DNA of 64,000 nucleotides from M3007 sp044226205. GTDB lineage: Bacteria; Bacteroidota; Bacteroidia; Chitinophagales; Saprospiraceae. Both the position numbers and the translations under genes were made by a program. The notes under the pieces were generated by a model, which saw nothing but the letters and a program-made list of their open reading frames with translations, did no database searches and was not told the origin of the DNA. The stretch spans positions 124,001 through 188,000 of the forward strand of contig JBGAHL010000002.1 of NCBI GenBank assembly GCA_044226205.1, read 5' to 3'. Below are positions 50,761 to 59,787 of this stretch, in pieces (position 1 is the stretch's first letter; the number at the start of each line of letters is the position of its first letter).

Positions 50761-51804
50761 ATGAAAATCACAGCCGCCGAACTTGCCCACCTGCTCAACG
50801 CCACCATTGAAGGCGACCCGCAGGCTACCGTCAGCCGCCCGGCCCGCATCGAAGAAGCGGGAGAAGGCGATTTCAGTTTTTTCGACAACCCCAAATATGA
50901 AGCCCTGGTGTACACCACCCGGGCCTCTATCCTGTTGGTCAGCAAGGACTTTCAGCCCAGCAAGCCGGTCGGCGCCACCCTGCTTCGTGTGGCCGACGTT
51001 CGCGGCAGCCTGGCCTTCCTGCTCAGCCAGTTTCAGGCGGCGCAAAGCGGCGCTGGCGGCGTGTCGGAACGGGCAGCCATCGATGCCTCGGCAACCCTCG
51101 GCGACGGCGTCGCCATCGGCGATTTTACGGTAGTGGAAGCGGGCGTGGCCATCGGCGACGGCACAGTGATCGGCGCCCAGGTATTCATCGGCCAAAACGC
51201 CCGCATCGGCCGCAACTGCCGGATTTTCCCGGGAGTGAAAATCCACCACGAATGCGTCATCGGCGACAACTGCGTACTTCACGCCAACGCGGTGATCGGC
51301 GCCGACGGCTTCGGTTTTGCGCCACAACCCGACCGCAGCTGGAAAAAAGTACCGCAAGTAGGCAACGTCGTGCTCGAAAACGACGTGGAAATCGGCGCCA
51401 ATACCTGCGTCGACCGCGCCGCCATCGGCAGCACCCTCGTCCGGGCCGGCACCAAAATCGACAACCTCGTACACATCGCCCACAACGTGGAGGTGGGCCG
51501 CAACACGGTCATGGCAGCCCAGGTGGGCATTGCCGGCAGCACCAAAGTGGGTGAAAACGTGGTATTGGGCGGACAAGTGGGCCTGGCCGGTCACCTGCTC
51601 ATCGCCGACGGCACCCAGTTGCAGGCGCAGAGCGGCGTGGGCTCATCGATCAAAACGCCTGGGCAGGCGCTGTTCGGTTCGCCGGCCATTCCCTACAACG
51701 ATTACGTGCGGGCCTACGTGGTGTTCAAACAGTTGCCGGACCTGCAGAAGAAGGTGCGGGAACTGGAAAAGCGACTGGAGCAATTGAGCGGACAGCAGGA
51801 ATGA
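50761..51804 (+). CDS. lpxD: UDP-3-O-(3-hydroxymyristoyl)glucosamine N-acyltransferase
   Basis: A 347-residue enzyme for the third step of lipid A synthesis. An N-terminal uridine-binding domain (about residues 1-100) is followed by left-handed beta-helix hexapeptide repeats (IGDGTVIGAQVFIGQNARIG and so on). The catalytic histidine lies in IDNLVHIAHNVEVGRNT, and the C-terminal helix ends LEKRLEQLSG. Length is normal. Confirms a lipid A-bearing outer membrane. Confidence 0.97.
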   Translation: MKITAAELAHLLNATIEGDPQATVSRPARIEEAGEGDFSFFDNPKYEALVYTTRASILLVSKDFQPSKPVGATLLRVADVRGSLAFLLSQFQAAQSGAGGVSERAAIDASATLGDGVAIGDFTVVEAGVAIGDGTVIGAQVFIGQNARIGRNCRIFPGVKIHHECVIGDNCVLHANAVIGADGFGFAPQPDRSWKKVPQVGNVVLENDVEIGANTCVDRAAIGSTLVRAGTKIDNLVHIAHNVEVGRNTVMAAQVGIAGSTKVGENVVLGGQVGLAGHLLIADGTQLQAQSGVGSSIKTPGQALFGSPAIPYNDYVRAYVVFKQLPDLQKKVRELEKRLEQLSGQQE

Positions 51805-52203
51805 CGGCAGTGTAATTGCACGTGTCGGCTTTTATTTAATTGTGATCCAGTCTTTCCCCTTGTTCTGTGCCATGGTCGTCTTCGGAGGGCGCCAGATATA
51901 GGCACTTCGGATAAGTAGTGTTCGACTAAACAGGAAATGCGCTATTGGGTAGCACAAGAATGCAGCCTGGTTTTTGGGGTTCTTCATCCCTTTCTCACCA
52001 ATTGCAAATCAGCATCACCCTTTCAAAAATGCAGGTCGCTATTCGCAGGCCAAGCTCGTATTTTTGCAACCGCGCGGGGAAATTTTGAACAAAAAGGCAT
52101 CGTCCCTGGCAACCTCCCCATGCGTTCGACCCTGACAAAATAAACGGACCATCGCGTTCAATCAAAACCCTTGCCCCTGAACCACTAAAATTTATTTCAA
52201 AAA
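51805..52203 (+). other. 399-base gene-free stretch before thiL
   Basis: I see no convincing gene. A 68-codon frame at 51937-52143 lacks a recognisable domain and has poor codon use. A -7 element (TATTTTTG) lies at 52059-52066. No clear hairpin follows lpxD. Confidence 0.5.
52059..52066 (+). promoter_or_regulatory. -7 element upstream of thiL
   Basis: TATTTTTG fits TAnnTTTG, about 138 bases before the thiL start. No TTG at the standard distance. Confidence 0.3.
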
Positions 52204-53226
52204 ATGACCCGCACAGACGTCAACGAATACGGCGAATTCGGCCTTATCGAGCACCTCACACGCGATTTTCCCCTGCGCCAGCCTTCCACCCTGCGGGGCG
52301 TTGGCGACGATGCCGCCGTGGTGTTCAACGGCCCGCTGGCTACCGTGGTGAGCACCGACATGCTCGTCGAGGGCATCCATTTCGACCTGGCTTACACCCC
52401 CCTCAAACACCTGGGCTACAAATCCGTGGTCGTCAACCTCTCCGACATCTGCGCGATGAACGCCATCCCGCGCCAGATCACTGTCTCCATCGCCCTCAGC
52501 AACCGCTTCTCCGTGGAAGCGCTTGATGAGCTCTACGACGGCATCCGAACCGCCTGCCAGCACTACGGCGTCGATCTGGTGGGCGGCGATACCACCTCTT
52601 CGCCCCGCGGCCTCATCATCAGCGTCACGGCCATCGGCGCCGTGGAACCCGACCGCCTGGTGTACCGCTCCGGCGCAAAAGTGGGCGACCTGATCTGCAT
52701 CACGGGCGATCTCGGCGCGGCTTACCTGGGCCTGCAGTTGCTCGAACGCGAAAAACGCATCTGGCAGGAAAACCCCGACGTGCAACCCGAATTCGACAAC
52801 CAGCAATACATCATCGGCCGGCAACTCAAACCCGAAGCGCGAACTGACATGATCGATACTTTCCGCAAAGCCGAACTGTTGCCGACGGCCATGATCGATA
52901 TTTCCGACGGGCTCGCTTCGGAAGTGTTTCATATCTGCAAACAAAGCAAGGTGGGCGCTCTGATCGAGGAAAGCGGCGTGCCTATTCACCCCGACACGCA
53001 GATGCAGGCCCTGAACTTCAAACTCGACCCGATCACCTGCGCGCTCAGCGGGGGAGAAGACTACGAACTCTTGTTCACCATCGATCCCAAGGACGTGGAC
53101 AAGGTCAAATACCTGCCCGATATTTATATCGCCGGTGAAATGCTGGATGCCAAAGACGGCGTCAAACTGAACACCAAGGGCGGAAACCTGCACGAACTGA
53201 AAGCGCAGGGCTGGAAGCATTTTTAA
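52204..53226 (+). CDS. thiL: thiamine-monophosphate kinase
   Basis: A 340-residue enzyme that makes thiamine diphosphate from the monophosphate, the last step of vitamin B1 synthesis. Typical features are GEFGLIEHLTRDF, GVGDDAAVV, TDMLVEGIHFDL, KSVVVNLSDICAMNA, GGDTTSSPRG, the central MIDISDGLASE and ALSGGEDYELLFT. These supply the ATP and metal sites of the PurM-like fold. No thiamine riboswitch is evident upstream. The DoxX-like gene follows by 20 bases. Confidence 0.97.
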   Translation: MTRTDVNEYGEFGLIEHLTRDFPLRQPSTLRGVGDDAAVVFNGPLATVVSTDMLVEGIHFDLAYTPLKHLGYKSVVVNLSDICAMNAIPRQITVSIALSNRFSVEALDELYDGIRTACQHYGVDLVGGDTTSSPRGLIISVTAIGAVEPDRLVYRSGAKVGDLICITGDLGAAYLGLQLLEREKRIWQENPDVQPEFDNQQYIIGRQLKPEARTDMIDTFRKAELLPTAMIDISDGLASEVFHICKQSKVGALIEESGVPIHPDTQMQALNFKLDPITCALSGGEDYELLFTIDPKDVDKVKYLPDIYIAGEMLDAKDGVKLNTKGGNLHELKAQGWKHF

Positions 53227-53246
53227 GATAAAAATTTGACAAACAG

Positions 53247-53645
53247 ATGTTTAGTATAAATATGCTCCCGCAACTCGCCGTTTCGCTTTTCATGGCCATC
53301 CTCTTCCTCCAGTCGGGCCTCGACAAGGTGTTGCACTACCAGGGCAACCTGGCCTATTTCCGCGACCATTTTAAAAAAAGCCCGCTGGCCGGGATGGTTT
53401 CCATGATGATGCCCCTCATCACCCTGCTGGAAGTCAGCGCGGGGGCGCTGTCAGCTGCCGGCGCGGGGCAGATGCTGTTGAGCGGCGCGCACACCCTCGC
53501 GTTTTACGGGCAGGCGGTGGCGGCAGCCGCATTGCTGTGTTTGTTCTTCGGTCAGCGACTGGCGCAGGACTATGGCGGCGCGGCCACACTGGTGCCGTAT
53601 TTTCTGACTGCGCTGGCCGGGATGTGGCTGACGAGCGGCATCTAA
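53247..53645 (+). CDS. DoxX-like small membrane protein
   Basis: A 132-residue protein with four membrane helices, resembling DoxX/SURF4-like proteins (FMAILFLQSGLDKVLHYQGN, then a PLITLLEVSAG segment). DoxX proteins are linked to quinone or sulfur metabolism in some organisms, but function is generally unknown. It begins 20 bases after thiL and is probably cotranscribed. Confidence 0.75.
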   Translation: MFSINMLPQLAVSLFMAILFLQSGLDKVLHYQGNLAYFRDHFKKSPLAGMVSMMMPLITLLEVSAGALSAAGAGQMLLSGAHTLAFYGQAVAAAALLCLFFGQRLAQDYGGAATLVPYFLTALAGMWLTSGI

Positions 53646-53671
53646 ATACCCTGAAAACCAATTTATTGTAT

Positions 53672-53679
53672 TACCTTTG
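53672..53679 (+). promoter_or_regulatory. -7 element of the first cold-shock gene
   Basis: TACCTTTG fits the Bacteroidota -7 consensus, 41 bases before the ATG at 53721. The same element precedes the second cold-shock gene at the same kind of distance. Confidence 0.5.
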
Positions 53680-53720
53680 ATGAGGCATTTAGCCAAATCA
53701 CTTTTTTCAATTTTTTTTCA

Positions 53721-53912
53721 ATGTACACTGGAGTAGTAAAATTTTTCAACGAAACCAAAGGCTTCGGGTTCATTCGCGAGGACAATTCGGGCAAAGAAAT
53801 CTTTGTGCACGTAAGCGGCCTCGTCAATAAAATCCGGGAAAACGACAAGGTCACCTTCGAAATCGAGGAGGGTAAAAAAGGGTCGAATGCAGTGAACGTC
53901 AAGCTCGCCTGA
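53721..53912 (+). CDS. cold-shock domain protein, copy 1
   Basis: A 63-residue single cold-shock domain. RNP1 (KGFGFI) and RNP2 (EIFVHVSGL) motifs are intact. It should bind single-stranded RNA or DNA as a chaperone. It is 70-75 percent identical by eye to the protein at 54092, suggesting a recent tandem duplication. The 5' leader ends in TTCAATTTTTTTTCA, nearly the same as in the second copy. Confidence 0.95.
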   Translation: MYTGVVKFFNETKGFGFIREDNSGKEIFVHVSGLVNKIRENDKVTFEIEEGKKGSNAVNVKLA

Positions 53913-53945
53913 TTGCCCCCGAGGTATCTTGTTGATAGCAATTTC

Positions 53946-53976
53946 AACGGCCTTCCGGCCAGGCCGGAAGGCCGTT
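53946..53976 (+). terminator. terminator after cold-shock copy 1
   Basis: AACGGCCTTCCGGC and GCCGGAAGGCCGTT form a 14-base stem with a 3-base loop, followed by T residues. Confidence 0.85.
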
Positions 53977-54042
53977 TTTTACCTGCGAAAGATAATTTTT
54001 GCTCAAAAAATTGAAAATCAGTTTTTTACAAAAAAACACCCT

Positions 54043-54050
54043 TACCTTTG
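54043..54050 (+). promoter_or_regulatory. -7 element of the second cold-shock gene
   Basis: TACCTTTG fits TAnnTTTG and lies 41 bases before the ATG at 54092, the same distance as in copy 1. Confidence 0.5.
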
Positions 54051-54091
54051 CAGCGGCACATTGCCAAGATCATCAATTTCAATTTTTTTCA

Positions 54092-54283
54092 ATGTACAGT
54101 GGAACAGTAAAGTTCTTCAATGAAACCAAAGGCTTTGGCTTCATTGTTGACAACAACTCGGGCGAAGAAATCTTCGTTCACATCAGTGGCTTGATCGATA
54201 ACATTCGTGAAGGCGACAAGGTAACCTACCGCACCGAACGCGGTAAAAAAGGAATGAATGCAGTAGATGTCAAGATCGCTTAA
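54092..54283 (+). CDS. cold-shock domain protein, copy 2
   Basis: A 63-residue cold-shock domain protein with KGFGFI and EIFVHISGL motifs. It differs from copy 1 mainly in the middle (VDNNSGEE) and at YRTERGKKGM. The ATG at 54092 is chosen; an open frame back to 53999 would run through the promoter. It has its own -7 element, leader and terminator, so it is an independent unit. Confidence 0.95.
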   Translation: MYSGTVKFFNETKGFGFIVDNNSGEEIFVHISGLIDNIREGDKVTYRTERGKKGMNAVDVKIA

Positions 54284-54315
54284 TCGCGAAAAGGCATTTT
54301 TGGATAAAATTCTGG

Positions 54316-54344
54316 GCCCCCGGCAAACACGCCGGGGGCTTTTT
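54316..54344 (+). terminator. terminator after cold-shock copy 2
   Basis: GCCCCCGGC and GCCGGGGGC form a 9-base stem with a 6-base loop, followed by five T. Confidence 0.85.
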
Positions 54345-54449
54345 ATTTGTCCGGGCTCAAAATTCCCGCAGCCCACCGTACAAAAGCGGCGTTCTCCCTA
54401 CTTTCGCCCCCGCCAAACCGGGTAAATCCCCAAACCCTTTGTCCAAGAC

Positions 54450-55766
54450 ATGCAACTCGACACTTTTGAAGTCATCGGCGGCCAGCATCTGCATGGCGAA
54501 ATCCTGCCCCAGGGCGCCAAAAACGAAGCGCTGCAGGTGATCAGCGCGGTGCTGCTCACCGACGATGTCGTCACCATTTCCAATGTTCCGAACATCCTCG
54601 ACGTCAACAAACTGATCGAACTGCTGCACGGGCTGGGCGTCACCGTCGAGCAACAATCGGCCGATACGTGGCGCTTCTGTGCAGGCACCATCGACATCAG
54701 TTACCTGCGTTCCGACACTTTCATGAAAGACGCCCAGCGCCTGCGTGGCTCGGTCATGCTGATCGGCCCGCTGCTGGCCCGCTTCGGGCGCGCTACCCTG
54801 CCCAAACCCGGGGGCGACAAGATCGGCCGCCGCCGCCTCGACACCCACTTTCTGGGCTTTCAAAAACTGGGCGCCGAGTTCAAATACGACGACGAAAAAG
54901 ATATTTACTACGTGCAACAGCCCAAGGAGGGCTTGCAGGGAACTTACCTGCACATGGACGAAATCTCCGTCACCGGCACCGCCAACGTGGTGATGGCCGC
55001 CGTGCTGTCCAAGGGCAAAACCACCATTTACAACGCCGCCTGCGAGCCTTACGTGCAGCAACTCTGCCGCATGCTCAACAGCATGGGCGCCCGCATCAGC
55101 GGCATCGGCTCCAACCTGCTCGAAATCGAAGGCGTGGAACACCTCGGCGGCGCCGAACACCGCTGCCTGCCCGACATGATCGAAATCGGCTCCTTCATCG
55201 GCCTTGCCGCCATGACGCAGTCGGACATCACGATCAAAAACGCGGGCATTCCGCACCTGGGCATCATTCCGCACACCTTCGAACGGCTCGGTATTCAGAT
55301 CGATCAAAAAGGCGACGACCTGCACATCCCGGCGCAGGAACGCTACGAGATCAGCACCTTCATCGACGGCTCCATCCTGACCATCTACGACGCGCCCTGG
55401 CCCGGTTTTACGCCCGACCTCATGTCGATCGTGCTCGTGGTGGCCACCCAGGCCCGGGGCAGCGTGCTGATCCACCAGAAAATGTTTGAAAGCCGCCTGT
55501 TTTTCGTGGACAAACTGATCGATATGGGCGCCCAGATTATCCTGTGTGATCCGCACCGCGCCACCGTGATCGGCCTGGACCGCCGCTACCCGCTGCGCGG
55601 TATCGACATGACTTCGCCCGACATTCGCGCCGGACAAGCCCTGCTGATCGCCGCCTTGTCGGCCAAAGGCACGAGCCGTATCCACAACGTGCACCAGATC
55701 GATCGCGGGTATCAGTACATCGATCAGCGGTTGAATGCGATCGGGGCGAAGATTACGAGGGTGTGA
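54450..55766 (+). CDS. murA: UDP-N-acetylglucosamine 1-carboxyvinyltransferase
   Basis: A 438-residue enzyme that adds enolpyruvate to UDP-GlcNAc, the first committed step of peptidoglycan synthesis. The EPT fold shows GAKNEALQVISA (with Lys22-Asn23 for substrate binding), RLRGSVMLIGPLLARFG, and PDMIEIGSFIGLAA. The active-site loop reads PKPGGDKIGRRRLDTHF: Asp123 stands where the catalytic, fosfomycin-reactive Cys115 of E. coli lies. Asp occurs naturally at that position in some groups, and such enzymes are active but not alkylated by fosfomycin. Convergent with the radical SAM gene. Confidence 0.96.
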   Translation: MQLDTFEVIGGQHLHGEILPQGAKNEALQVISAVLLTDDVVTISNVPNILDVNKLIELLHGLGVTVEQQSADTWRFCAGTIDISYLRSDTFMKDAQRLRGSVMLIGPLLARFGRATLPKPGGDKIGRRRLDTHFLGFQKLGAEFKYDDEKDIYYVQQPKEGLQGTYLHMDEISVTGTANVVMAAVLSKGKTTIYNAACEPYVQQLCRMLNSMGARISGIGSNLLEIEGVEHLGGAEHRCLPDMIEIGSFIGLAAMTQSDITIKNAGIPHLGIIPHTFERLGIQIDQKGDDLHIPAQERYEISTFIDGSILTIYDAPWPGFTPDLMSIVLVVATQARGSVLIHQKMFESRLFFVDKLIDMGAQIILCDPHRATVIGLDRRYPLRGIDMTSPDIRAGQALLIAALSAKGTSRIHNVHQIDRGYQYIDQRLNAIGAKITRV

Positions 55767-55776
55767 GTGTCAGCCT

Positions 55777-56904
55777 TCAAAACAAACTCATCTGCCCCGT
55801 TTTGAACTGCTCGTGCAGTTCGCAATTCAGTTTCGGCATTTTACGGTCTTTAAAAAAGCGTTCGCGCGCCAGTTTGAACTGCGCCGACACGATCTCCGCG
55901 ATTTTGCCCTCGCCGCGCATCCGCAGGCCGGGGCGATGGTCGTACAGCTCGCCGCTGTGGGCGGAGCGGATTTTGTTGAGCACCTTGTCGGCGCGGTCGG
56001 GCATGGTTTTGCGAATCCAGTCTTCAAAGATGAGGGCTACGTCGCCGTTGAGGCGCACCATGCCGTGACCGATGCCCGAGGCGCCCAGATCGGCTACTTT
56101 TTTGGCCAGGGGCAATATTTCGTGGTCGTTGAGGCCGGGAATGATGGGCGCCATCATGACAAACACGGGGATGCCGCGCGCCACCAGTGTTTCGAGGGTG
56201 CGCAGCCGCTGGCGGGGCGTGGCGGTGCGGGGTTCGAGGAAGCGGCACAGTTCGTCGTTCAGGGTGGTGATGCTGAGCGCTACGCTGACGAGGTTTTCGG
56301 AAGCCAGTTGGGCGAGCAGGTCGAGATCGCGGAGCACCAGGCTGTTTTTGGTGATGATGCCCACAGGGTGGCGGTATTTCCAGAAGACTTCGAGGCAGGC
56401 GCGAGTGATGCCGAATTTGCGTTCTGCGGGTTGGTACACGTCCGTATTGCCGGCAAACATGACCGGCGCCGCTTTCCAGGTCTTTTTTTTCAATTCTTTT
56501 TCAAGCAGTTCGGCGGCATTGCGTTTCACGAGGATCTTGCGCTCGAAGTCGAGCCCGGCTGAAAAGCCCCAGTAAGGATGCGTGTTGCGGGCGTAGCAAT
56601 AAATGCAGCCGTGCTCGCAGCCCTGGTAGGGGTTGAGGCTCCATTCCATGGGGATATCGGCGCTCTCGACTTTGTTGAGGATAGTTTTGGGGTGAGTTTC
56701 GAGGTATTCGGTGGGCAAATCGGGCGTTTCCCAGTCGGCTTCCACCAGCGCCCAATCGACCGGCTGCGCGTCGGTTACGTGTTTTTCAAACCGCGAGACC
56801 GGATTGATCTGGGCGCCTCGCCCTTTGAGAAAGGGTTGGCGCTCCGGGTTATTTGTTTTTTCTTTCGGCACGAGGCGGGCTGTTTTGTGCTGCAAATTAA
56901 ACAT
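55777..56904 (-). CDS. radical SAM protein, PA0069/SplB-like family
   Basis: A 375-residue protein with the radical SAM motif CEHGCIYCYARN (Cys96, 100, 103) in the context SLNPYQGCEHGCIYC. It belongs to the PA0069/Rv2578c-like family, related in sequence to spore photoproduct lyase. The N-terminal 80 residues carry GRGAQINPVSRFEKH, a family feature. The reaction is unknown; DNA repair has been proposed for relatives. Its upstream region marks the edge of the AT-rich island. Confidence 0.9.
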   Translation of the reverse strand: MFNLQHKTARLVPKEKTNNPERQPFLKGRGAQINPVSRFEKHVTDAQPVDWALVEADWETPDLPTEYLETHPKTILNKVESADIPMEWSLNPYQGCEHGCIYCYARNTHPYWGFSAGLDFERKILVKRNAAELLEKELKKKTWKAAPVMFAGNTDVYQPAERKFGITRACLEVFWKYRHPVGIITKNSLVLRDLDLLAQLASENLVSVALSITTLNDELCRFLEPRTATPRQRLRTLETLVARGIPVFVMMAPIIPGLNDHEILPLAKKVADLGASGIGHGMVRLNGDVALIFEDWIRKTMPDRADKVLNKIRSAHSGELYDHRPGLRMRGEGKIAEIVSAQFKLARERFFKDRKMPKLNCELHEQFKTGQMSLF

Positions 56905-57025
56905 TTTGATTTAATTTTTACAACAAAAAATTTTAAAAATGCCCCTCTCTTTGATTGGACCTCGCCGTTCTCCTGCTGCTAAATTCGTACCTGGCCCACT
57001 TTCATAATAGAGTTTTTAGGCTGAA

Positions 57026-58018
57026 ATGAACAAAAAATTAATTGTATTGCTTTTTTTGCTAGTTCTGACAAGTTATTCAGGTACTTGCCAAATCAATTTC
57101 CCAGATCTACAGTTCGTAAATCTGGATTATAGTTTATTTGATCAGAGCATATTGTATAAATATAAAATAAGAAAAATAACCTGTCATGGAATTTTATATA
57201 ATGGCGCAATTGACACCCTGCAATCATATCAACTAACTTTGAATAGCAATTGTAGCCCAAATATTGAAATTAACGAATTAAACAAATATATAAAATCTGA
57301 ATCGTTATTTATCTATGAGGAAGATTACGTAAAAATAAAAACTGCTACAACTTCGACAAACGCGTCAAAACCAAATTTTACTTACAACAGCATAAAAATT
57401 ATTCAACGCGGACAATTAGTCAAGCAAGAATTATATAATATTTTGCCATGGCAGGCGGGTGACCCAAACAAGACAGATATCCACGTCGATAGTTTTATTT
57501 ATAATAACAAGGGGCAGGTTGTTAAATGTATTGAATATTGGTATGGCCCTGATTCTAAAAATAATTTGGATAGTGTCATAACGAAGTATCATTATAATGC
57601 AGAAGGGAACCTTACTGAAAAGTGGAGGAGGGCATCAAATACTTTTTTCTCGATTTCCGGAAGGGGCACAGGCGGGTGTGTCAATAGGTATTATAACCGA
57701 AAAATTTATGAGTACAATAAAAGCGGCGACTTTTGTGTGTATAATGCAAATCCATTTGTCGATACGGTTTTGCTCGAAGGAGCGGATTATAAAGTACATT
57801 ACATTTTCAATAGAAAGGCTTTTAAATTAATCTCTTTCCATAAAAACTCAAAACGATATTTTTATTTTTACATTAAAAAAGGGAATGTTTCGCTTGAATA
57901 TTTTAATAACGTTATTAGAAAAACTTATTATTTTAAGCAAAGCAATTTACCCAAAATGATATCTATCTCATCGTCTGTCAAAGAAAAAATTGTTTATAAA
58001 TTTAATTACACAATATAG
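57026..58018 (+). CDS. hypothetical secreted protein in AT-rich island
   Basis: A 330-residue exported protein with a signal peptide (residues about 1-20, ending GTCQ). The body is rich in Asn, Lys, Tyr and Ile and looks like repeated beta-strands with YNNKGQVVKCIEYWYG and YHYNAEGNLTEKWRR, which resemble short RHS/YD-like antiparallel repeats, but no family can be assigned. Base composition is markedly AT-rich compared with flanking genes, so it was probably acquired. No neighbours of known function. Confidence 0.75.
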   Translation: MNKKLIVLLFLLVLTSYSGTCQINFPDLQFVNLDYSLFDQSILYKYKIRKITCHGILYNGAIDTLQSYQLTLNSNCSPNIEINELNKYIKSESLFIYEEDYVKIKTATTSTNASKPNFTYNSIKIIQRGQLVKQELYNILPWQAGDPNKTDIHVDSFIYNNKGQVVKCIEYWYGPDSKNNLDSVITKYHYNAEGNLTEKWRRASNTFFSISGRGTGGCVNRYYNRKIYEYNKSGDFCVYNANPFVDTVLLEGADYKVHYIFNRKAFKLISFHKNSKRYFYFYIKKGNVSLEYFNNVIRKTYYFKQSNLPKMISISSSVKEKIVYKFNYTI

Positions 58019-58119
58019 TTTTTTTTTAACTCTCTCCCTGCTTATTTTTGGCACTGCGAAAGAAAGGGCAGAGCACATTACTTCCAGTAAAAGAGATTAT
58101 CGATAAAAAACAATCAATT

Positions 58120-59046
58120 GTGAAACATATATTAAATATCATTTTTGTAACAACCTTTATTCCTTTATATGGGCAAAACCACATCATTCCCATTGTCTAC
58201 TTGGGCGATAAAGGCTATACAAACATTGACAGTGCACTTATAGAACCCCAAAATGTCGAGGCTTTATGGTTTGGCGCTTATCCGGATTCAACAAAGAATA
58301 AATATATACGAGAAATTGAAGCCCGGAGAAATGAATTTGCAAATTTGAAATATCTCTATTTTACATACGATTGCAATATTGACACGATTCCAGATGCCTT
58401 TTTATTACTGCCATCCTTATGTGTGATATCTTCAATTGGCGTACCAACACTTTACCCCAATGGAGATAAAAGTGTAGGGCAAAATATTTGGGGCCTTAAC
58501 ATATCATGCCCTGAAAATTCAGATGAGAATGAATGGCAAAATAATATTTACGCATTTAAAAGCATTCGTGTGCTCTCGCTTTCTTTTCCCAGAAGCGTCG
58601 AGATTACAGAAAATATAAATAATTTAAATAATATTGAAATTTTAAACCTGTTTTCTCGAGGCGATATAACCTACCCTAAAATAAACAATCGTCTTTCTAA
58701 ACTAAAAGTTTTTGACATATCACATTGTTTGACTTGCAGATCCTTTCCAGATTCACTTCCTCAATCAATTGAAGAGATAAACATAAGATATACAAGAGTT
58801 AGTAAATTGCCCGATAATATTAGATCGCTTCAAAATTTAAAATACCTAGATATTGGGCATAGTAAAATTGCAGAATTCCCAAAAGATTTTAATTTTAACC
58901 AACTTGAATATTTTGATGCCCCGGGAGATTTATTTACTCCCGGCGAATGGGAAGAAATTCAAAAAAAGGTAAAAGGCACTGTGGTAATAGGTTCAGATCG
59001 AACTATAAAGAAAGGCGGCTGCAGCCCGCCTAAAAGGCAAAAATAG
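58120..59046 (+). CDS. leucine-rich-repeat protein in AT-rich island
   Basis: About 308 residues with irregular leucine-rich repeats in residues 75-280. Visible repeat cores are LKYLYFTYD, IRVLSLSF, IEILNLFS, LKVFDISH, LKYLDIGHSKI and LEYFDA. The GTG at 58120 gives a signal peptide (VKHILNIIFVTTFIPLYGQ) and is chosen over a TTG at 58048. LRR proteins act in protein binding; the partner is unknown. Very AT-rich. The gene ends two bases before a transposase relic. Confidence 0.65.
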   Translation: MKHILNIIFVTTFIPLYGQNHIIPIVYLGDKGYTNIDSALIEPQNVEALWFGAYPDSTKNKYIREIEARRNEFANLKYLYFTYDCNIDTIPDAFLLLPSLCVISSIGVPTLYPNGDKSVGQNIWGLNISCPENSDENEWQNNIYAFKSIRVLSLSFPRSVEITENINNLNNIEILNLFSRGDITYPKINNRLSKLKVFDISHCLTCRSFPDSLPQSIEEINIRYTRVSKLPDNIRSLQNLKYLDIGHSKIAEFPKDFNFNQLEYFDAPGDLFTPGEWEEIQKKVKGTVVIGSDRTIKKGGCSPPKRQK

Positions 59047-59048
59047 AG

Positions 59049-59150
59049 TTATCCCCAGCGCAAAGTGTGACCTGGGCGGCCTTGTTTAGCGGCCTGATTA
59101 GGAAACAATTCTTTAATCGCATCCCATTGATTATCATGTAGTTCATAACG
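59049..59150 (-). pseudogene. relic of an IS5-type transposase (N-terminal part)
   Basis: Translation of the minus strand reads RYELHDNQWDAIKELFPNQ, then AAKQGRPGHTLRWG before a stop. This matches the start of IS5-type (DUF4096) transposases, which begin with a LTDxQWxxIxxLLP motif and a GRP stretch. No start codon fits, and the rest of the transposase is missing. The fragment is immediately downstream of the LRR gene and marks past transposition into the island. Confidence 0.6.
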
Positions 59151-59304
59151 TCACATAGGCAAATTTACGAACTGGTTTTTACCTCAAATGCTTTTCAGAC
59201 ACACCCTAGTCAAGGCGTTTCCAATCGTGAACATGAAGCAGGAAACACTAGCGGTACGCGAGCATTTCAAGGAGAAAAAATATATCGAAAAAATAAAAAT
59301 TAAT

Positions 59305-59787
59305 ATGAAAAACGCTCTTTGTAGCCTTATTTTCTTTGTTTTAACTTTTATAGCTGCTGGACAAGGTCTTGATACTAACTTAATGACACTTAACGCCAAA
59401 ATTAAACTCCTTGAACACATAGATCTAGTTCATAACAGTGAACAGGTTTGCATTTTTTTGTCCGAACCCATCGCATATAAACTACTACAAAGTAAAGGGT
59501 TTGCTAATAATATTGTTTTCTTTGAAATACACCTGGACTGGGGCATGTTTAATGAATTCTTTATTAATGATAATTTTATTTTTGCATTCAACTCCAAAAG
59601 CGAGGAGATATTTAGATTAAAGGGTTTTGAAAGCAATGACTTCGCCGCTTTTTTTAGTACTTTAAAGTTTGACAATATTGATCACTCGCTTGCTAACGAA
59701 GATGATTTAAAAACATCTAAAAGGTTTGCTAAGGCATTTTCTGTCGAGGGTTTAGACCTGCGATGCCTATTGAATCAAAAAAAATAA
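59305..59787 (+). CDS. hypothetical exported protein in AT-rich island
   Basis: A 160-residue protein with a signal peptide from the ATG at 59305 (MKNALCSLIFFVLTFIAAGQ). An upstream ATG at 59188 would add 39 residues across a region related to the transposase relic and is unlikely. The remainder has no recognised motif; it is rich in Phe, Asn and Lys. AT-rich composition as for its neighbours. Confidence 0.55.
   Translation: MKNALCSLIFFVLTFIAAGQGLDTNLMTLNAKIKLLEHIDLVHNSEQVCIFLSEPIAYKLLQSKGFANNIVFFEIHLDWGMFNEFFINDNFIFAFNSKSEEIFRLKGFESNDFAAFFSTLKFDNIDHSLANEDDLKTSKRFAKAFSVEGLDLRCLLNQKK

Noticed and set aside
51937..52143. 68-codon frame before thiL
   Set aside because: No domain, no ribosome-binding or promoter support, and the frame spans the likely thiL -7 element.
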